Shown here: in pieces, positions 1 to 7,597 of the stretch
Layout of the letters: the number at the start of each line of letters is the position of its first letter
Numbering within the stretch: the first letter of the stretch is position 1
Assembly (NCBI RefSeq): GCF_003390915.1
Contig: NZ_QMEM01000006.1
Location: forward strand, 124,001-188,000
Origin: Lewinella sp. IMCC34183
Lineage (GTDB): Bacteria > Bacteroidota > Bacteroidia > Chitinophagales > Saprospiraceae
DNA length: 64,000 bases
Direction: 5' to 3'
Notes under the pieces: generated by a model
What the model was told of the DNA's origin: nothing
The model's input: only the letters and a program-made list of their open reading frames with translations
Database searches by the model: none
Program-made: the position numbers and the translations under genes

Positions 1-681
1 GGTATCGGCGTCATCGTAGCCCTGCACTGGGTGACCTTCTACGGAGCGATCAAACTGGCCAACGCCAGTATCGCCCTGATCTGCATGGCAACCACCTCCC
101 TGTTCTCCAGCGTATTCGAGCCGTGGATCGTCGGCCGCCCCTTCCGGTGGTATGAGTTGTTGCTCGGTATCTTCATTTTGCCCGGCATCTGGCTGGTGGT
201 CGACGGCGTGGAGAGCGGCATGAACGTCGGCATTGTGGTGGGACTGACCTCCGCCGCTCTCGTCTCGATCTTCACCTCCCTGAACAAGAAATACATCGGC
301 AGCAGCAATCCGCAACGGATCACCTTCATCGAACTGGGTGCCGCCACCCTCTTTCTTGCCCCCTTCCTGCCCCTGTTCGGTGGCGAACGGTTCTGGCCGG
401 CACCACTCGACTGGTTCTACCTGGTGGTGCTTTCGCTGCTCTGCACTACCCTCACCTTCTTCCTCTCGCTGCGGTCGCTCAGCAAGTTGTCGGCTTTCGC
501 CTCCAACCTCACGGTCAACCTCGAACCGGTGTACGGCATCTTTCTGGCCTATTTCCTCCTCGACGACGCCCAGGAGCTCGGCCCCAACTTTTACTGGGGC
601 GCGTTGCTGATCATCCTGGCGGTCTTCGGCTACACGGCCATCGCCCGGCAGCTGCGGCGGCGGCGGCAACTAGTTTCCTGA
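1..681 (+). CDS. EamA/DMT-family transporter (5' end outside window)
   Basis: The N-terminus lies before base 1. The visible 226 codons read in frame from the first base to a TGA at 679-681. The protein is nearly all hydrophobic helices with short polar turns. It shows the end of EamA repeat one (FRWYELLLGIFILPG), then a second repeat starting near GIVVGLTSAALVSIF, and closes with an arginine-rich cytoplasmic tail (RQLRRRR). EamA proteins are inner-membrane exporters of metabolites or amino acids; the substrate cannot be read from the sequence. The gene converges on the next one with a 12-base 3' overlap (670-681). Confidence 0.85.
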   Translation, partial: GIGVIVALHWVTFYGAIKLANASIALICMATTSLFSSVFEPWIVGRPFRWYELLLGIFILPGIWLVVDGVESGMNVGIVVGLTSAALVSIFTSLNKKYIGSSNPQRITFIELGAATLFLAPFLPLFGGERFWPAPLDWFYLVVLSLLCTTLTFFLSLRSLSKLSAFASNLTVNLEPVYGIFLAYFLLDDAQELGPNFYWGALLIILAVFGYTAIARQLRRRRQLVS

Positions 682-2502
682 GTCCGTGGCCCGGAGCTGT
701 TGGCGGGCAATCTCCAGGTTACGCTGGGCACCTTCGTTATCGGGTTGCAGCGCCAGGGCGCGCGCGAAGTAGTCCGCCGCCTCTTTAGTCCGCCCGCTCA
801 TGCCGTACGCCAGCCCGAGCAACCGGAGGGTTTCGTAATTCGCGCCGTCAAGCTGCTCGGCCTGCCGCAGGTAAGCCAGGGCGGCGGTCAGGTCCTGCCG
901 CTCTTCCCCCGCCGCCCGGCCCGCCCGCTGGAGGGCAACCACTAAATTTTGATCGACGGCGCCCCGCGCGACCCCGTATTCCGCGGCCCGGTGGTAATCG
1001 GCGATCGCCGCGTCGTAGTCGCCCGCCAGGAAGTTCGCATTGCCGCGCAGCAGGTGAGCATTCCCGTAACGCGGATGGATAGCCAGCGCCGTGTCCAGAT
1101 CGGTGCGCGCCTGACGAAGCAGGTCCGGGCGGGCGGCACGTGCTTCTTCCGCCAGAGCCTGGTAGCGGTCGAGACGGGCGCCGGCCGCGGCGTTGCGCAG
1201 TTTGGCGCTGCGGGGTTGCCGCGTCACATCCGTAGTGAAAAGGGTGTAGTTATCCTGCCACACGGGGTTGCGCGCCACGGTCAGCACCGAACCGATAACG
1301 ACCAGAACGGCGACGATCACCGCACCCGCGCGCCGGCGCCGCCCCAGCCCGGCCGCGACCGCCAGGCAGAAGCCCAGGGAGGGCATGAACAGAAAGCGTT
1401 CGCTCATCAGGGTACCCACCGGAAATACCAGGTTGCTGACGATGGACAGGGTGATCAGATAGATGAGTAGGCCGGCCGCTACGAAGCGATGGCGCGCCCG
1501 CAGGTGCCCTGCCCCCCAGAACAGGAGCGCTGCGTGCAGGAAAATACTGATCAGCGCCCCCGGTGACGTCCAGTTTCGCAGTTCGATCGCGGCCGGGTAG
1601 TAATCGTGGACCAGGCCAACCGGGAAGAAGAGCAGGCGCAGGTACACCAGCCCCGTGTAGGCGACCGTCGGCAGACGCTCCCAGGCGTTGAGGGCGACCG
1701 TGCGCCCCCCCACTTCGCGGAGGAAGGGGTTATTCATGAGTTCGAGGCCCGGCTCCCCCACCCCGCCGATAATGGCGTAGCGCAGCAGCAAAAAGGCGCC
1801 GGCACCGACGCCGGCCGGAATGAGGTAGCGGTACCCCCGTCGCCCGGTGACAAAAAGCAGCAGGGGCAGCACGGCCACGAAGGTGATAGCATTCTCCTTG
1901 GCGAGGCAGCCCAAGAACAGCAGCAGCCCCGCCCCCGTGGCGTGTCCCCACCCCCCGGCACCGCGGGCGGCGCGGAGAACGAGCCAGGCCGCGGCGGCGG
2001 CCCCGAGCAGGGCGAGGATCTCGTCGCGCCCCTTGATGTTGGCCACGGCTTCGGTGTGGATGGGGTGGACAGCGAACAGGGCCGCCGCGCCGAGGGGGAC
2101 CCACCAGGGCAGGTCAGCCTCCCGGGTCAGCTCAGCGACCAGGCCGAAGACCACGACGACCAAGCCGGCGTACCAGAGGACATTTAGCAAATGCAGGGGG
2201 AAGGGCGAGCCGCCGGCACCGTACTCCAGGGAGAAAAGCGCCGGGGTCAACGGACGGTAGCGGCCGCCGGCCACCAGGGCGTCGCGCTGCTGCTCGCCGA
2301 AGAAGCCGTAGAAGGTATCGTGGGTGAAGAGGTCTCCCCAACCGGCCACGCCCCGCTGTACGACGCTGTTGTCGGTGATCACGATGGCATCGTCGAGGAC
2401 GAAGCCGTGGCCCAGCGTATTCAGGTAGAGTACGCAGGCCAGCCCCGCCAGGGCGGCGGCCTGCAGTCCGAAACGACGGTACGGGGGCAGATCGGTAGGC
2501 AT
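670..2502 (-). CDS. TMTC-like multi-spanning membrane protein with C-terminal TPRs
   Basis: A protein of 610 residues. The first ~430 are about ten transmembrane helices and carry motifs of TMTC/GT-C type membrane glycosyltransferase-like proteins: a luminal DD after helix 1 (HGFVLDDAIVITDN), YRPLTPALF, and the signature FAVHPIHTEAVANIKGRDEI. The last ~150 residues hold TPR repeats (GNAHLLRGNANFLAGDYDAA; ALALQPDNEGA). Family knowledge suggests transfer of a lipid-linked sugar to protein, but that activity is inference here. The ATG at 2500-2502 was chosen because the hydrophobic N-terminus starts there; the reading frame continues upstream only as antisense of surE. A -7-like element sits three bases before it. 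Divergent from surE. Confidence 0.8.
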   Translation of the reverse strand: MPTDLPPYRRFGLQAAALAGLACVLYLNTLGHGFVLDDAIVITDNSVVQRGVAGWGDLFTHDTFYGFFGEQQRDALVAGGRYRPLTPALFSLEYGAGGSPFPLHLLNVLWYAGLVVVVFGLVAELTREADLPWWVPLGAAALFAVHPIHTEAVANIKGRDEILALLGAAAAAWLVLRAARGAGGWGHATGAGLLLFLGCLAKENAITFVAVLPLLLFVTGRRGYRYLIPAGVGAGAFLLLRYAIIGGVGEPGLELMNNPFLREVGGRTVALNAWERLPTVAYTGLVYLRLLFFPVGLVHDYYPAAIELRNWTSPGALISIFLHAALLFWGAGHLRARHRFVAAGLLIYLITLSIVSNLVFPVGTLMSERFLFMPSLGFCLAVAAGLGRRRRAGAVIVAVLVVIGSVLTVARNPVWQDNYTLFTTDVTRQPRSAKLRNAAAGARLDRYQALAEEARAARPDLLRQARTDLDTALAIHPRYGNAHLLRGNANFLAGDYDAAIADYHRAAEYGVARGAVDQNLVVALQRAGRAAGEERQDLTAALAYLRQAEQLDGANYETLRLLGLAYGMSGRTKEAADYFARALALQPDNEGAQRNLEIARQQLRATDSGN

Positions 2503-2505
2503 GGA

Positions 2506-2514
2506 GCGAAGATA
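2506..2514 (-). promoter_or_regulatory. Candidate -7 promoter element (TATCTTCGC)
   Basis: On the minus strand this reads TATCTTCGC, one mismatch from the Bacteroidota TAnnTTTG element. It ends three bases before the ATG of the TMTC-like gene, so transcription would start at or next to the start codon. No clear -33 box. Confidence 0.4.
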
Positions 2515-2577
2515 GCCGCTCCCGCGGGCAACCCTGCCGACCGCACGGCGTTCCGTAAACCCAAACCCTCCCCGCCT

Positions 2578-3426
2578 ATGTCCCGCCCCCTGATCCTGGT
2601 AACCAACGACGACGGTATCACCGCCGGCGGTATCGCGGCGCTCGTAGACGTTGCCAAGGAATTCGGTGACGTACTGGTGGTGGCCCCCGACAGCCCCCAG
2701 TCCGCTCAGGGCCACGCCATCACGATCAGTGTCCCGGTCTTCGTACGCGAAAGCGACGCCCTGGGCGACGACATCGAAGCCTACGAATGCAGCGGCACGC
2801 CGGTCGACTGCGTCAAACTCGCCAAGAGCGTACTGCTGAAGGGCCGCACGCCCGATCTCTGCCTCTCGGGCATCAACCACGGCAGCAACGCCGCCATCAA
2901 TATCCTGTACAGCGGTACGCTTTCCGCGGCCATGGAGGCCAGCCTGGAGGGTATTCCCAGCATCGGCTTCAGTTTTCTTAACTACCAGGCTGACGCCGAC
3001 TTTACGCCCTGCCTCCCGTACGTCCGCCACCTGGTGGAATTCGTTCTGAAGAACGGCATGGCCGAGGGCAGCCTTTTCAACGTCAACATTCCTGACCTGC
3101 CGGCCGACGAGATCCGGGGTCTGAAGGTCTGCCGCCAGGCCGAGGCCCGCTGGGTGGAAGAATATAGCCGCGCCGAAGACCCGCGCGGGCGCCCTTACTA
3201 CTGGCTGACCGGGCGCTTCGTCAACGAAGACGAGCGTACGGATACCGATGCCTACGCCCTGGAGCACGGCTACGTTTCCTTGGTGCCCAGCCTCCACGAC
3301 CTGACCAACCACCGCGCCCTGGCCAGCCTGCAACCCCGGGAAGACGACCTGCAACCCGCCGGCCTGTCGTCCGAAGCGGCCGACGACCGCCGCCCCGACC
3401 GCGAGCAGCGGCTGGAGCAATTCTAG
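2578..3426 (+). CDS. surE: 5'/3'-nucleotidase SurE
   Basis: A protein of 282 residues matching SurE, a metal-dependent phosphatase that removes phosphate from nucleoside 5'- or 3'-monophosphates in stationary-phase or stressed cells. Visible motifs are the N-terminal metal site ILVTNDDG (residues ~5-12), the SPQSAQGHAIT loop, CSGTPVDCV, SGINHGSNA and YSGTLSAAMEA. The fold ends near residue 250 and is followed by a charged, probably disordered tail rich in D, E and R. The ATG at 2578 starts the conserved domain directly. The stop overlaps the convergent small membrane protein in a CTAG palindrome that supplies TAG to both genes. Confidence 0.95.
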   Translation: MSRPLILVTNDDGITAGGIAALVDVAKEFGDVLVVAPDSPQSAQGHAITISVPVFVRESDALGDDIEAYECSGTPVDCVKLAKSVLLKGRTPDLCLSGINHGSNAAINILYSGTLSAAMEASLEGIPSIGFSFLNYQADADFTPCLPYVRHLVEFVLKNGMAEGSLFNVNIPDLPADEIRGLKVCRQAEARWVEEYSRAEDPRGRPYYWLTGRFVNEDERTDTDAYALEHGYVSLVPSLHDLTNHRALASLQPREDDLQPAGLSSEAADDRRPDREQRLEQF

Positions 3427-3716
3427 CCGTTGAGCAGTTCGCGGCCGTAGTAAAAGAACCACGCCCCCGCCAGTAGCATCACCCCGATTACCAGTCCCTT
3501 GAGGCTGCGCGTTCGGTAGGTGCGCCGGAAGACGTTCATCGGCAGGACATTGATACAGATGGCTACGAGCGCCAGCGTACGCGGCCGGAAGGATATTTCG
3601 CGGCCGGCACTGGCCGTGAACCACGTGCCCAGTTGCAGGAACAGGAAGTAGGCGACTACGGAAACGAAGATGGAGACGGCCAGTCCGATCCAGAGGTGAT
3701 CGTTGCGGGGAATCAT
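3423..3716 (-). CDS. Small two-to-three-helix membrane protein
   Basis: A protein of 97 residues with hydrophobic segments at about 9-28, 45-58 and 73-90, separated by a basic loop (RRTYRTRSLKG). I do not recognise a named family; small proteins of this layout are common in Bacteroidota genomes and usually lack annotation. It is convergent with surE, and the two stop codons share one CTAG (3423-3426). No partner gene can be inferred. Confidence 0.65.
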   Translation of the reverse strand: MIPRNDHLWIGLAVSIFVSVVAYFLFLQLGTWFTASAGREISFRPRTLALVAICINVLPMNVFRRTYRTRSLKGLVIGVMLLAGAWFFYYGRELLNG

Positions 3717-3816
3717 ACGGATAAGGTTTGTACGCTAACGACCCGCCGGGCGCGTGCGTTCATCGCTACGCGCCCGCCATCCGTCGAAGCCGGTCTCCCA
3801 TACTCCCCACCGGCCG

Positions 3817-3825
3817 TAACTTAGG
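3817..3825 (+). promoter_or_regulatory. Candidate -7 promoter element (TAACTTAGG)
   Basis: TAACTTAGG differs at one position from TAnnTTTG and lies 23 bases before the ATG of the DUF697/SHOCT gene. A near-identical copy (TAACTTAGC) precedes the DUF1573 gene at 26943-26951. Confidence 0.3.
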
Positions 3826-3848
3826 CATTCATCACGCGTTTACCCACT

Positions 3849-4613
3849 ATGCGCAAGAAGCTAACCGACTACGCCAAGAAGAGCCTTAAAGACTCCATCA
3901 TGAATCCCGATCCCAACAGCGACAAAGACGCCCACGCCGGTACCATTATCCGCAACCACGTGGTCTGGAGTATGGGAGCCAGCTACGTGATCCCCCTGCC
4001 CGTCGCCGACGTTTTCGCCGTGTCGGCCATTCAGGTCGATATGATCCGGCAGCTCAGCCGGGTCTACGGTATCGACTTCGCCGAAACCCAAGGCAAGGCC
4101 CTCGTCACCTCCCTCACCACCAGCGCGATGACGAAGGCCGGCGCCCGCAGCCTGATCAAGCTCATCCCCGGTATCGGCACGGTCGTCGGTGGCGTCACCA
4201 CGGCCGTGCTCAATGGTGCGAGCACCTACGCTACGGGTGAGGTATTCAAAAAGCACTTCGGCACGGGGGGTACTTTCCTCGACTTCGACGTCGACCGGCT
4301 GAGGAAGCTGTACAACGAAAAATTCGAGAAGGGAAAGGATGTCGCCCGTCAGTGGAAGCAGGAACAGGCCGAGGACATCGTGCCGCCGCCGCCCGCCCCG
4401 CCGACCGCCGCGACTAAACGCCCGGAACCCGGTGTCGGTGCTCCGGCGGCCACCGTGGTACCCCCTACTCCGCCCACGCCCCCTGCCCCGCCGAAACCCG
4501 AGGTCGCCGAGGATAACATTCGCAAGATCCGCGAGCTGGCCGAAATGAAGGCCCAGAACATCATCACCGAAGCTGAATTTCAGGCGATGAAGAAGCGGAT
4601 CATCGGGGAATAG
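3849..4613 (+). CDS. DUF697-type membrane-associated protein with C-terminal SHOCT domain
   Basis: A protein of 254 residues in three parts. Residues ~1-165 resemble the DUF697/YcjF-like helical domain: an amphipathic start (NHVVWSMGASYVIPLPVADV), QVDMIRQLSRVYGID, and a glycine-rich hydrophobic stretch (LIKLIPGIGTVVGGVTTAVL). Residues ~178-217 are a proline-rich linker. Residues ~222-254 match a SHOCT motif (IRELAEMKAQNIITEAEF), a short helical pair usually found at the ends of proteins and thought to mediate oligomerisation. DUF697 proteins elsewhere accompany small GTPases; none lies nearby. The function is unknown and the family call is by eye. Confidence 0.75.
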   Translation: MRKKLTDYAKKSLKDSIMNPDPNSDKDAHAGTIIRNHVVWSMGASYVIPLPVADVFAVSAIQVDMIRQLSRVYGIDFAETQGKALVTSLTTSAMTKAGARSLIKLIPGIGTVVGGVTTAVLNGASTYATGEVFKKHFGTGGTFLDFDVDRLRKLYNEKFEKGKDVARQWKQEQAEDIVPPPPAPPTAATKRPEPGVGAPAATVVPPTPPTPPAPPKPEVAEDNIRKIRELAEMKAQNIITEAEFQAMKKRIIGE

Positions 4614-4640
4614 TAAACCTCAAATCTTACATTTATAAGG

Positions 4641-5546
4641 TTAGCGCTGCCTCCCCAGGGTCAGGTTGCCGAAGGTGACGCTGGCCGTAATGGTGCCGCT
4701 GCGCTCACTGTTGGGACCGATCTGGATGCGCCGCCATTCGTTCGTCCGGTCCAGCTCGATAAGCTGCCGGTTATCGGGTACGCGCAGCTCGCCGTTGTTA
4801 CTGGATAATTCGTAGGCCAGGCCCTCCCCGCCCACCGGCTCGTAGATCGTGACGTTGCTCTTGTCAGCGTTCACGCGCAGGTCGCGCATGTTGAGGTTGG
4901 GACTCAGCTTCAGATCGCCGTACTGGGCGTTGATGGTGAAGGTGCCGCCGACGTCCAGCAGATCGATGTCGCTCCGGCGGGCGTTGATCACCACGTTGCC
5001 GTCGATCTTCTCTCCGACAATGTCCCCGAAGCGGGTACGGATATCGAGCAGGCCCTGCACGTTGTCGATGTTGATGGCGGAGAACTCGCCGTTGATGCGC
5101 AGCCGGTTACGCAGGTTGCTGATGGTCGCGCCGCCGAAGTGACTCTTCAGGTAGACGGGACATTCTTCGGGTAGCGTGATGTAGTATTCCACGCTCAGCT
5201 CGCTCTCGGGTTGCACGTCGCTGTCGCGACGGCGGTTTTTCAGGAAGATCTTCTTGCCCGCGACTTCGGTGATGAATTCCAGGTTCTCCAGCTCGCGCTT
5301 GGCCCGTTCGAGGCGGACGTGGCGGGCGGTGAGTACCACGCGCACGCTGATCTCCTGGCGTGACCAGGTCTCCACGTAAATCTCCGCTTTCTCCCCCTCC
5401 ACGGCCAGTTCGCTGCCGCTGCTGTAGGGGTAGGTATCCTGAATGGTTTTACTCACTACCTCACGCACGTCAGCCTGGGCGCGGACGCAGGTGCCGGAGA
5501 GAAGCAGGAAGAGCAGGGAAATCAGGTTCAGGCGCACGGTGGTCAC
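4641..5546 (-). CDS. Secreted DUF4097-like beta-helix surface protein
   Basis: A protein of 301 residues with a signal peptide (LNLISLLFLLLSGTCVRAQA), then short beta-strand repeats of the DUF4097/DUF2807 type (KSHFGGATISNLRNRLRING; SAINIDNVQGLLDIRTRFGD; YGDLKLSPNLNMRDLRVNAD). These predicted right-handed beta-helix proteins are exported to the envelope and have no known enzyme activity. It starts with GTG at 5544-5546, overlapping the anti-sigma stop as GTGA, so it is the third gene of the sigma operon. That suggests it is either a target or a sensor in envelope-stress control (inference). Confidence 0.75.
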   Translation of the reverse strand: MTTVRLNLISLLFLLLSGTCVRAQADVREVVSKTIQDTYPYSSGSELAVEGEKAEIYVETWSRQEISVRVVLTARHVRLERAKRELENLEFITEVAGKKIFLKNRRRDSDVQPESELSVEYYITLPEECPVYLKSHFGGATISNLRNRLRINGEFSAINIDNVQGLLDIRTRFGDIVGEKIDGNVVINARRSDIDLLDVGGTFTINAQYGDLKLSPNLNMRDLRVNADKSNVTIYEPVGGEGLAYELSSNNGELRVPDNRQLIELDRTNEWRRIQIGPNSERSGTITASVTFGNLTLGRQR

Positions 5547-6130
5547 AGTTCTACGATGATACGGCGGTAGACGTCGTCGCGCTCCCGTTCAATATCCGCC
5601 AGCTGGCGGACCACGGAGGGGTCTTCCCCGTAGGCGACCAGCATCGCCTTGACTTCCTCGCGGGCGGAGGTAAGCTCGTCCAGTTCCTGTCCGAGATTAT
5701 TGAGGCGGGGTTCGTTGCGTTCCCGCACTTGATCCCGGGCGCGCTGGAAGCTGGTCTCGTCGTCGTCCCAGTCGGCTACGGCGGCAGCGGGTACCGGCTC
5801 CTGGCTGTAGGCGTAGGTGACCTCGGGTCCGCGGTTGGCTAGGAAAAGGCCCGCCCCGGCCGTGAGCAGCAGGGCCACGGTGGCGGCAGCGGCCAGCAGG
5901 TGGTGGCGGGTCAGCCGGCGGACGGTAGCGGCGGGCCGCTCGTCCAGGTCGCGGCTCAGCGCATTCCACACGCCGGGGGGCGGCGCGTAGGTCGGCAACC
6001 GCTCGGCCAGCGAGCTGCCAGCCGTACGGTCGAGGCCACGGGCGATGTCCCCCCAGGCGGCGGCGGGCGGTGCGTGTTCGGGCAGCGCATCGAGGGCGCG
6101 GCGCAGGCGGTCGTAATTCTTCTCCTTCAC
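5543..6130 (-). CDS. Membrane-bound anti-sigma factor-like protein
   Basis: A protein of 195 residues starting with GTG at 6128-6130. It has a cytoplasmic N-terminal part of ~75 residues rich in short helices (YDRLRRALDALPEH), one transmembrane helix at ~77-98 (HLLAAAATVALLLTAGAGLF), and a periplasmic coiled-coil-like C-terminus (LNNLGQELDELTSAREEV). This is the architecture of Bacteroidota ECF anti-sigma partners, although no zinc HxxxCxxC motif is present. The start overlaps the sigma-factor stop as GTGA, a classic coupling arrangement for a sigma/anti-sigma pair. The longer open frame upstream is a shadow of the sigma gene. Confidence 0.75.
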   Translation of the reverse strand: MKEKNYDRLRRALDALPEHAPPAAAWGDIARGLDRTAGSSLAERLPTYAPPPGVWNALSRDLDERPAATVRRLTRHHLLAAAATVALLLTAGAGLFLANRGPEVTYAYSQEPVPAAAVADWDDDETSFQRARDQVRERNEPRLNNLGQELDELTSAREEVKAMLVAYGEDPSVVRQLADIERERDDVYRRIIVEL

Positions 6131-6696
6131 ACGTAAGCCTTTAGGTATTCGCGTAATTTCTTCTTGGCGTAGAAGAGTTGACTCTTGCTCGTTCCGACGG
6201 TGATGCCGAGCATATCGGCCACCTCCTGGTGCTTGTACCCCTCCACCTCGATCAGCACGAAGACGGCCCGGTAGCCGTCGGGAAGCCGCTGAATGGCCTT
6301 CTCGAGGTACTCCACGTCGAGTGCGGTATGCCCCCAGTCGACCTCCTCGTCGGCGTGGTTCAGGGGGAGCTCGTCGTAGCGCGGCTGACGGCGCAGGCGA
6401 TTTAGTGCGGTCCGTACGATGACCACCTTCATCCAGGCGCCGACGGTGCTTTCCCCGCGGAAGGTGTGCAGCTTCTGAAACACCTTCAGGAAGCCCTCCT
6501 GCAGGGCATCGTTGGCCAGGTCGAAGTCCCCACAGATCCGGTAGCAGGCGGTGTACATGGCCCGGTTGTACCGGTCGTACAATTCCTTCTGGGCGCGGCG
6601 GTCCTGGCGGCGGCAGGCTTCGATCAGTTCGGCTTCCGTCATCCGGGCGGGGGGGGTTAACTCGGGGGCACGTTGCTTGGTGCGGGACAGTATCAT
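6127..6696 (-). CDS. ECF-subfamily RNA polymerase sigma-70 factor
   Basis: Shows sigma region 2 (LYDRYNRAMYTACYRICGD, then LANDALQEGFLKVFQKLHTF) and region 4 (LEKAIQRLPDGYRAVFVL, then HQEVADMLGITVGTSKSQLF), so it is an ECF sigma factor that directs polymerase to a dedicated promoter set. I give the ATG at 6694-6696 as the outer start (189 residues). The ATG at 6640-6642 (MTEAELIEACRRQDRRAQ) fits the usual family N-terminus better and may be the true one. A TTG further upstream would lie inside a hairpin and is rejected. It leads the three-gene operon with GTGA overlaps to the anti-sigma gene. Confidence 0.9.
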   Translation of the reverse strand: MILSRTKQRAPELTPPARMTEAELIEACRRQDRRAQKELYDRYNRAMYTACYRICGDFDLANDALQEGFLKVFQKLHTFRGESTVGAWMKVVIVRTALNRLRRQPRYDELPLNHADEEVDWGHTALDVEYLEKAIQRLPDGYRAVFVLIEVEGYKHQEVADMLGITVGTSKSQLFYAKKKLREYLKAYV

Positions 6697-6702
6697 ACGG
6701 CA

Positions 6703-6735
6703 AGAGCTCTGCCCCAAAGAGGGGAGCAGAGCTCT
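6703..6735 (-). terminator. Hairpin between the beta-barrel gene and the sigma operon
   Basis: An inverted repeat AGAGCTCTGCCCC / GGGGAGCAGAGCTCT with one bulged base and a five-base loop. It lies just downstream of the porin-like gene (minus strand) and directly upstream of the sigma gene. No T-run follows, so it could be a Rho-independent-like stop or a leader structure. Confidence 0.5.
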
Positions 6736-6763
6736 CGCGGTTGGTTAATCTAGCAATTTTTGT

Positions 6764-7396
6764 CTAGAACCGGTAGGCTACGCTGCCGATCCACCGCTTG
6801 GGAGCCTGGTCCCAGTTGTATTCCTCTCCCTGGAAGGTGAAGGTCTCTCCGTAACGGGCGAAGTTGCCGTCGTAGCGGACGTCAAAGGTCAGCGGCCCGA
6901 TGTCGATACCGGCCCCGAGGGCATACCCCAGGTTGAAGGTGTCGAAGGTCCGCTCCAACCCGTCCTGATTGTTGAGGTCATCGGTACTGGACAGGAAAAA
7001 GTGGCCTACCGGCCCCGCGTTCAGCTGCAGAAAGGCCAGCTTGTAGCTGAGCAGTACCGGCACGTTCACGTCGTTGTACCGCTCCTCGAAGGCGGTGGAT
7101 ACCCCGGTGTCGTCGTCGTCCAGCCGGTAGTTGTTCTTTGCGCTGTTGAAGGTCACCTCGGGTTGCAGCGTCAGGTTGGGGCTCAGCGGCAGGCGCAGCA
7201 GGGCACCGAACTGGAAACCGTAATTGGCGTCCTCGAGGGCCACGCGCAAGTCCTGACGTCCCGCCCGGTCAATGGAAAAGCTTTCCCCCTGGAGGGACTC
7301 CGTACTGAGGCCGGCCTTCAGGCCGAATTCGATCTGGGCGAAGGAAAAGGCGCTGGCGAGGAGCAGCGGCAGGACGAGATAAAAGCGGTTGTTCAT
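6764..7396 (-). CDS. Outer-membrane beta-barrel (porin-family) protein
   Basis: A protein of 210 residues with a cleavable signal peptide (FYLVLPLLLASAFSFAQ). It then opens with IEFGLKAGLSTESLQG, typical of the Bacteroidota porin-family/PorT-like beta-barrel domain, and contains alternating strands such as FQFGALLRLPLSPNLTLQPE. It ends in the aromatic terminus IGSVAYRF expected of an outer-membrane barrel recognised by the BAM machinery. The specific role is unknown. It is followed by a hairpin and then the ECF sigma operon on the same strand; a regulatory link is possible but not shown. Confidence 0.85.
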   Translation of the reverse strand: MNNRFYLVLPLLLASAFSFAQIEFGLKAGLSTESLQGESFSIDRAGRQDLRVALEDANYGFQFGALLRLPLSPNLTLQPEVTFNSAKNNYRLDDDDTGVSTAFEERYNDVNVPVLLSYKLAFLQLNAGPVGHFFLSSTDDLNNQDGLERTFDTFNLGYALGAGIDIGPLTFDVRYDGNFARYGETFTFQGEEYNWDQAPKRWIGSVAYRF

Positions 7397-7597
7397 AGCT
7401 GTGTCTGTGTTTGGTTAGCGATTAAGCGCGGGGGGCTAATCCGGAATTGTGCGGCAGACGTTAAGGCCAGCTTAATCCCCTCCGGAAAGCGTGAATATTA
7501 TGCTAAACACGTGCGAAGCGGGCATATGTTTCACCGTCCGTCGGGCCAATTTGCCCTCCGCGGTACACAGGTATTTATTCACGCCGGGACCGGTTTG

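Noticed and set aside
2503-3624. A 374-codon upstream extension of the TMTC-like gene
   Set aside because: The extension is antisense to surE and has no membrane or enzyme motif; the hydrophobic N-terminus begins at 2502.
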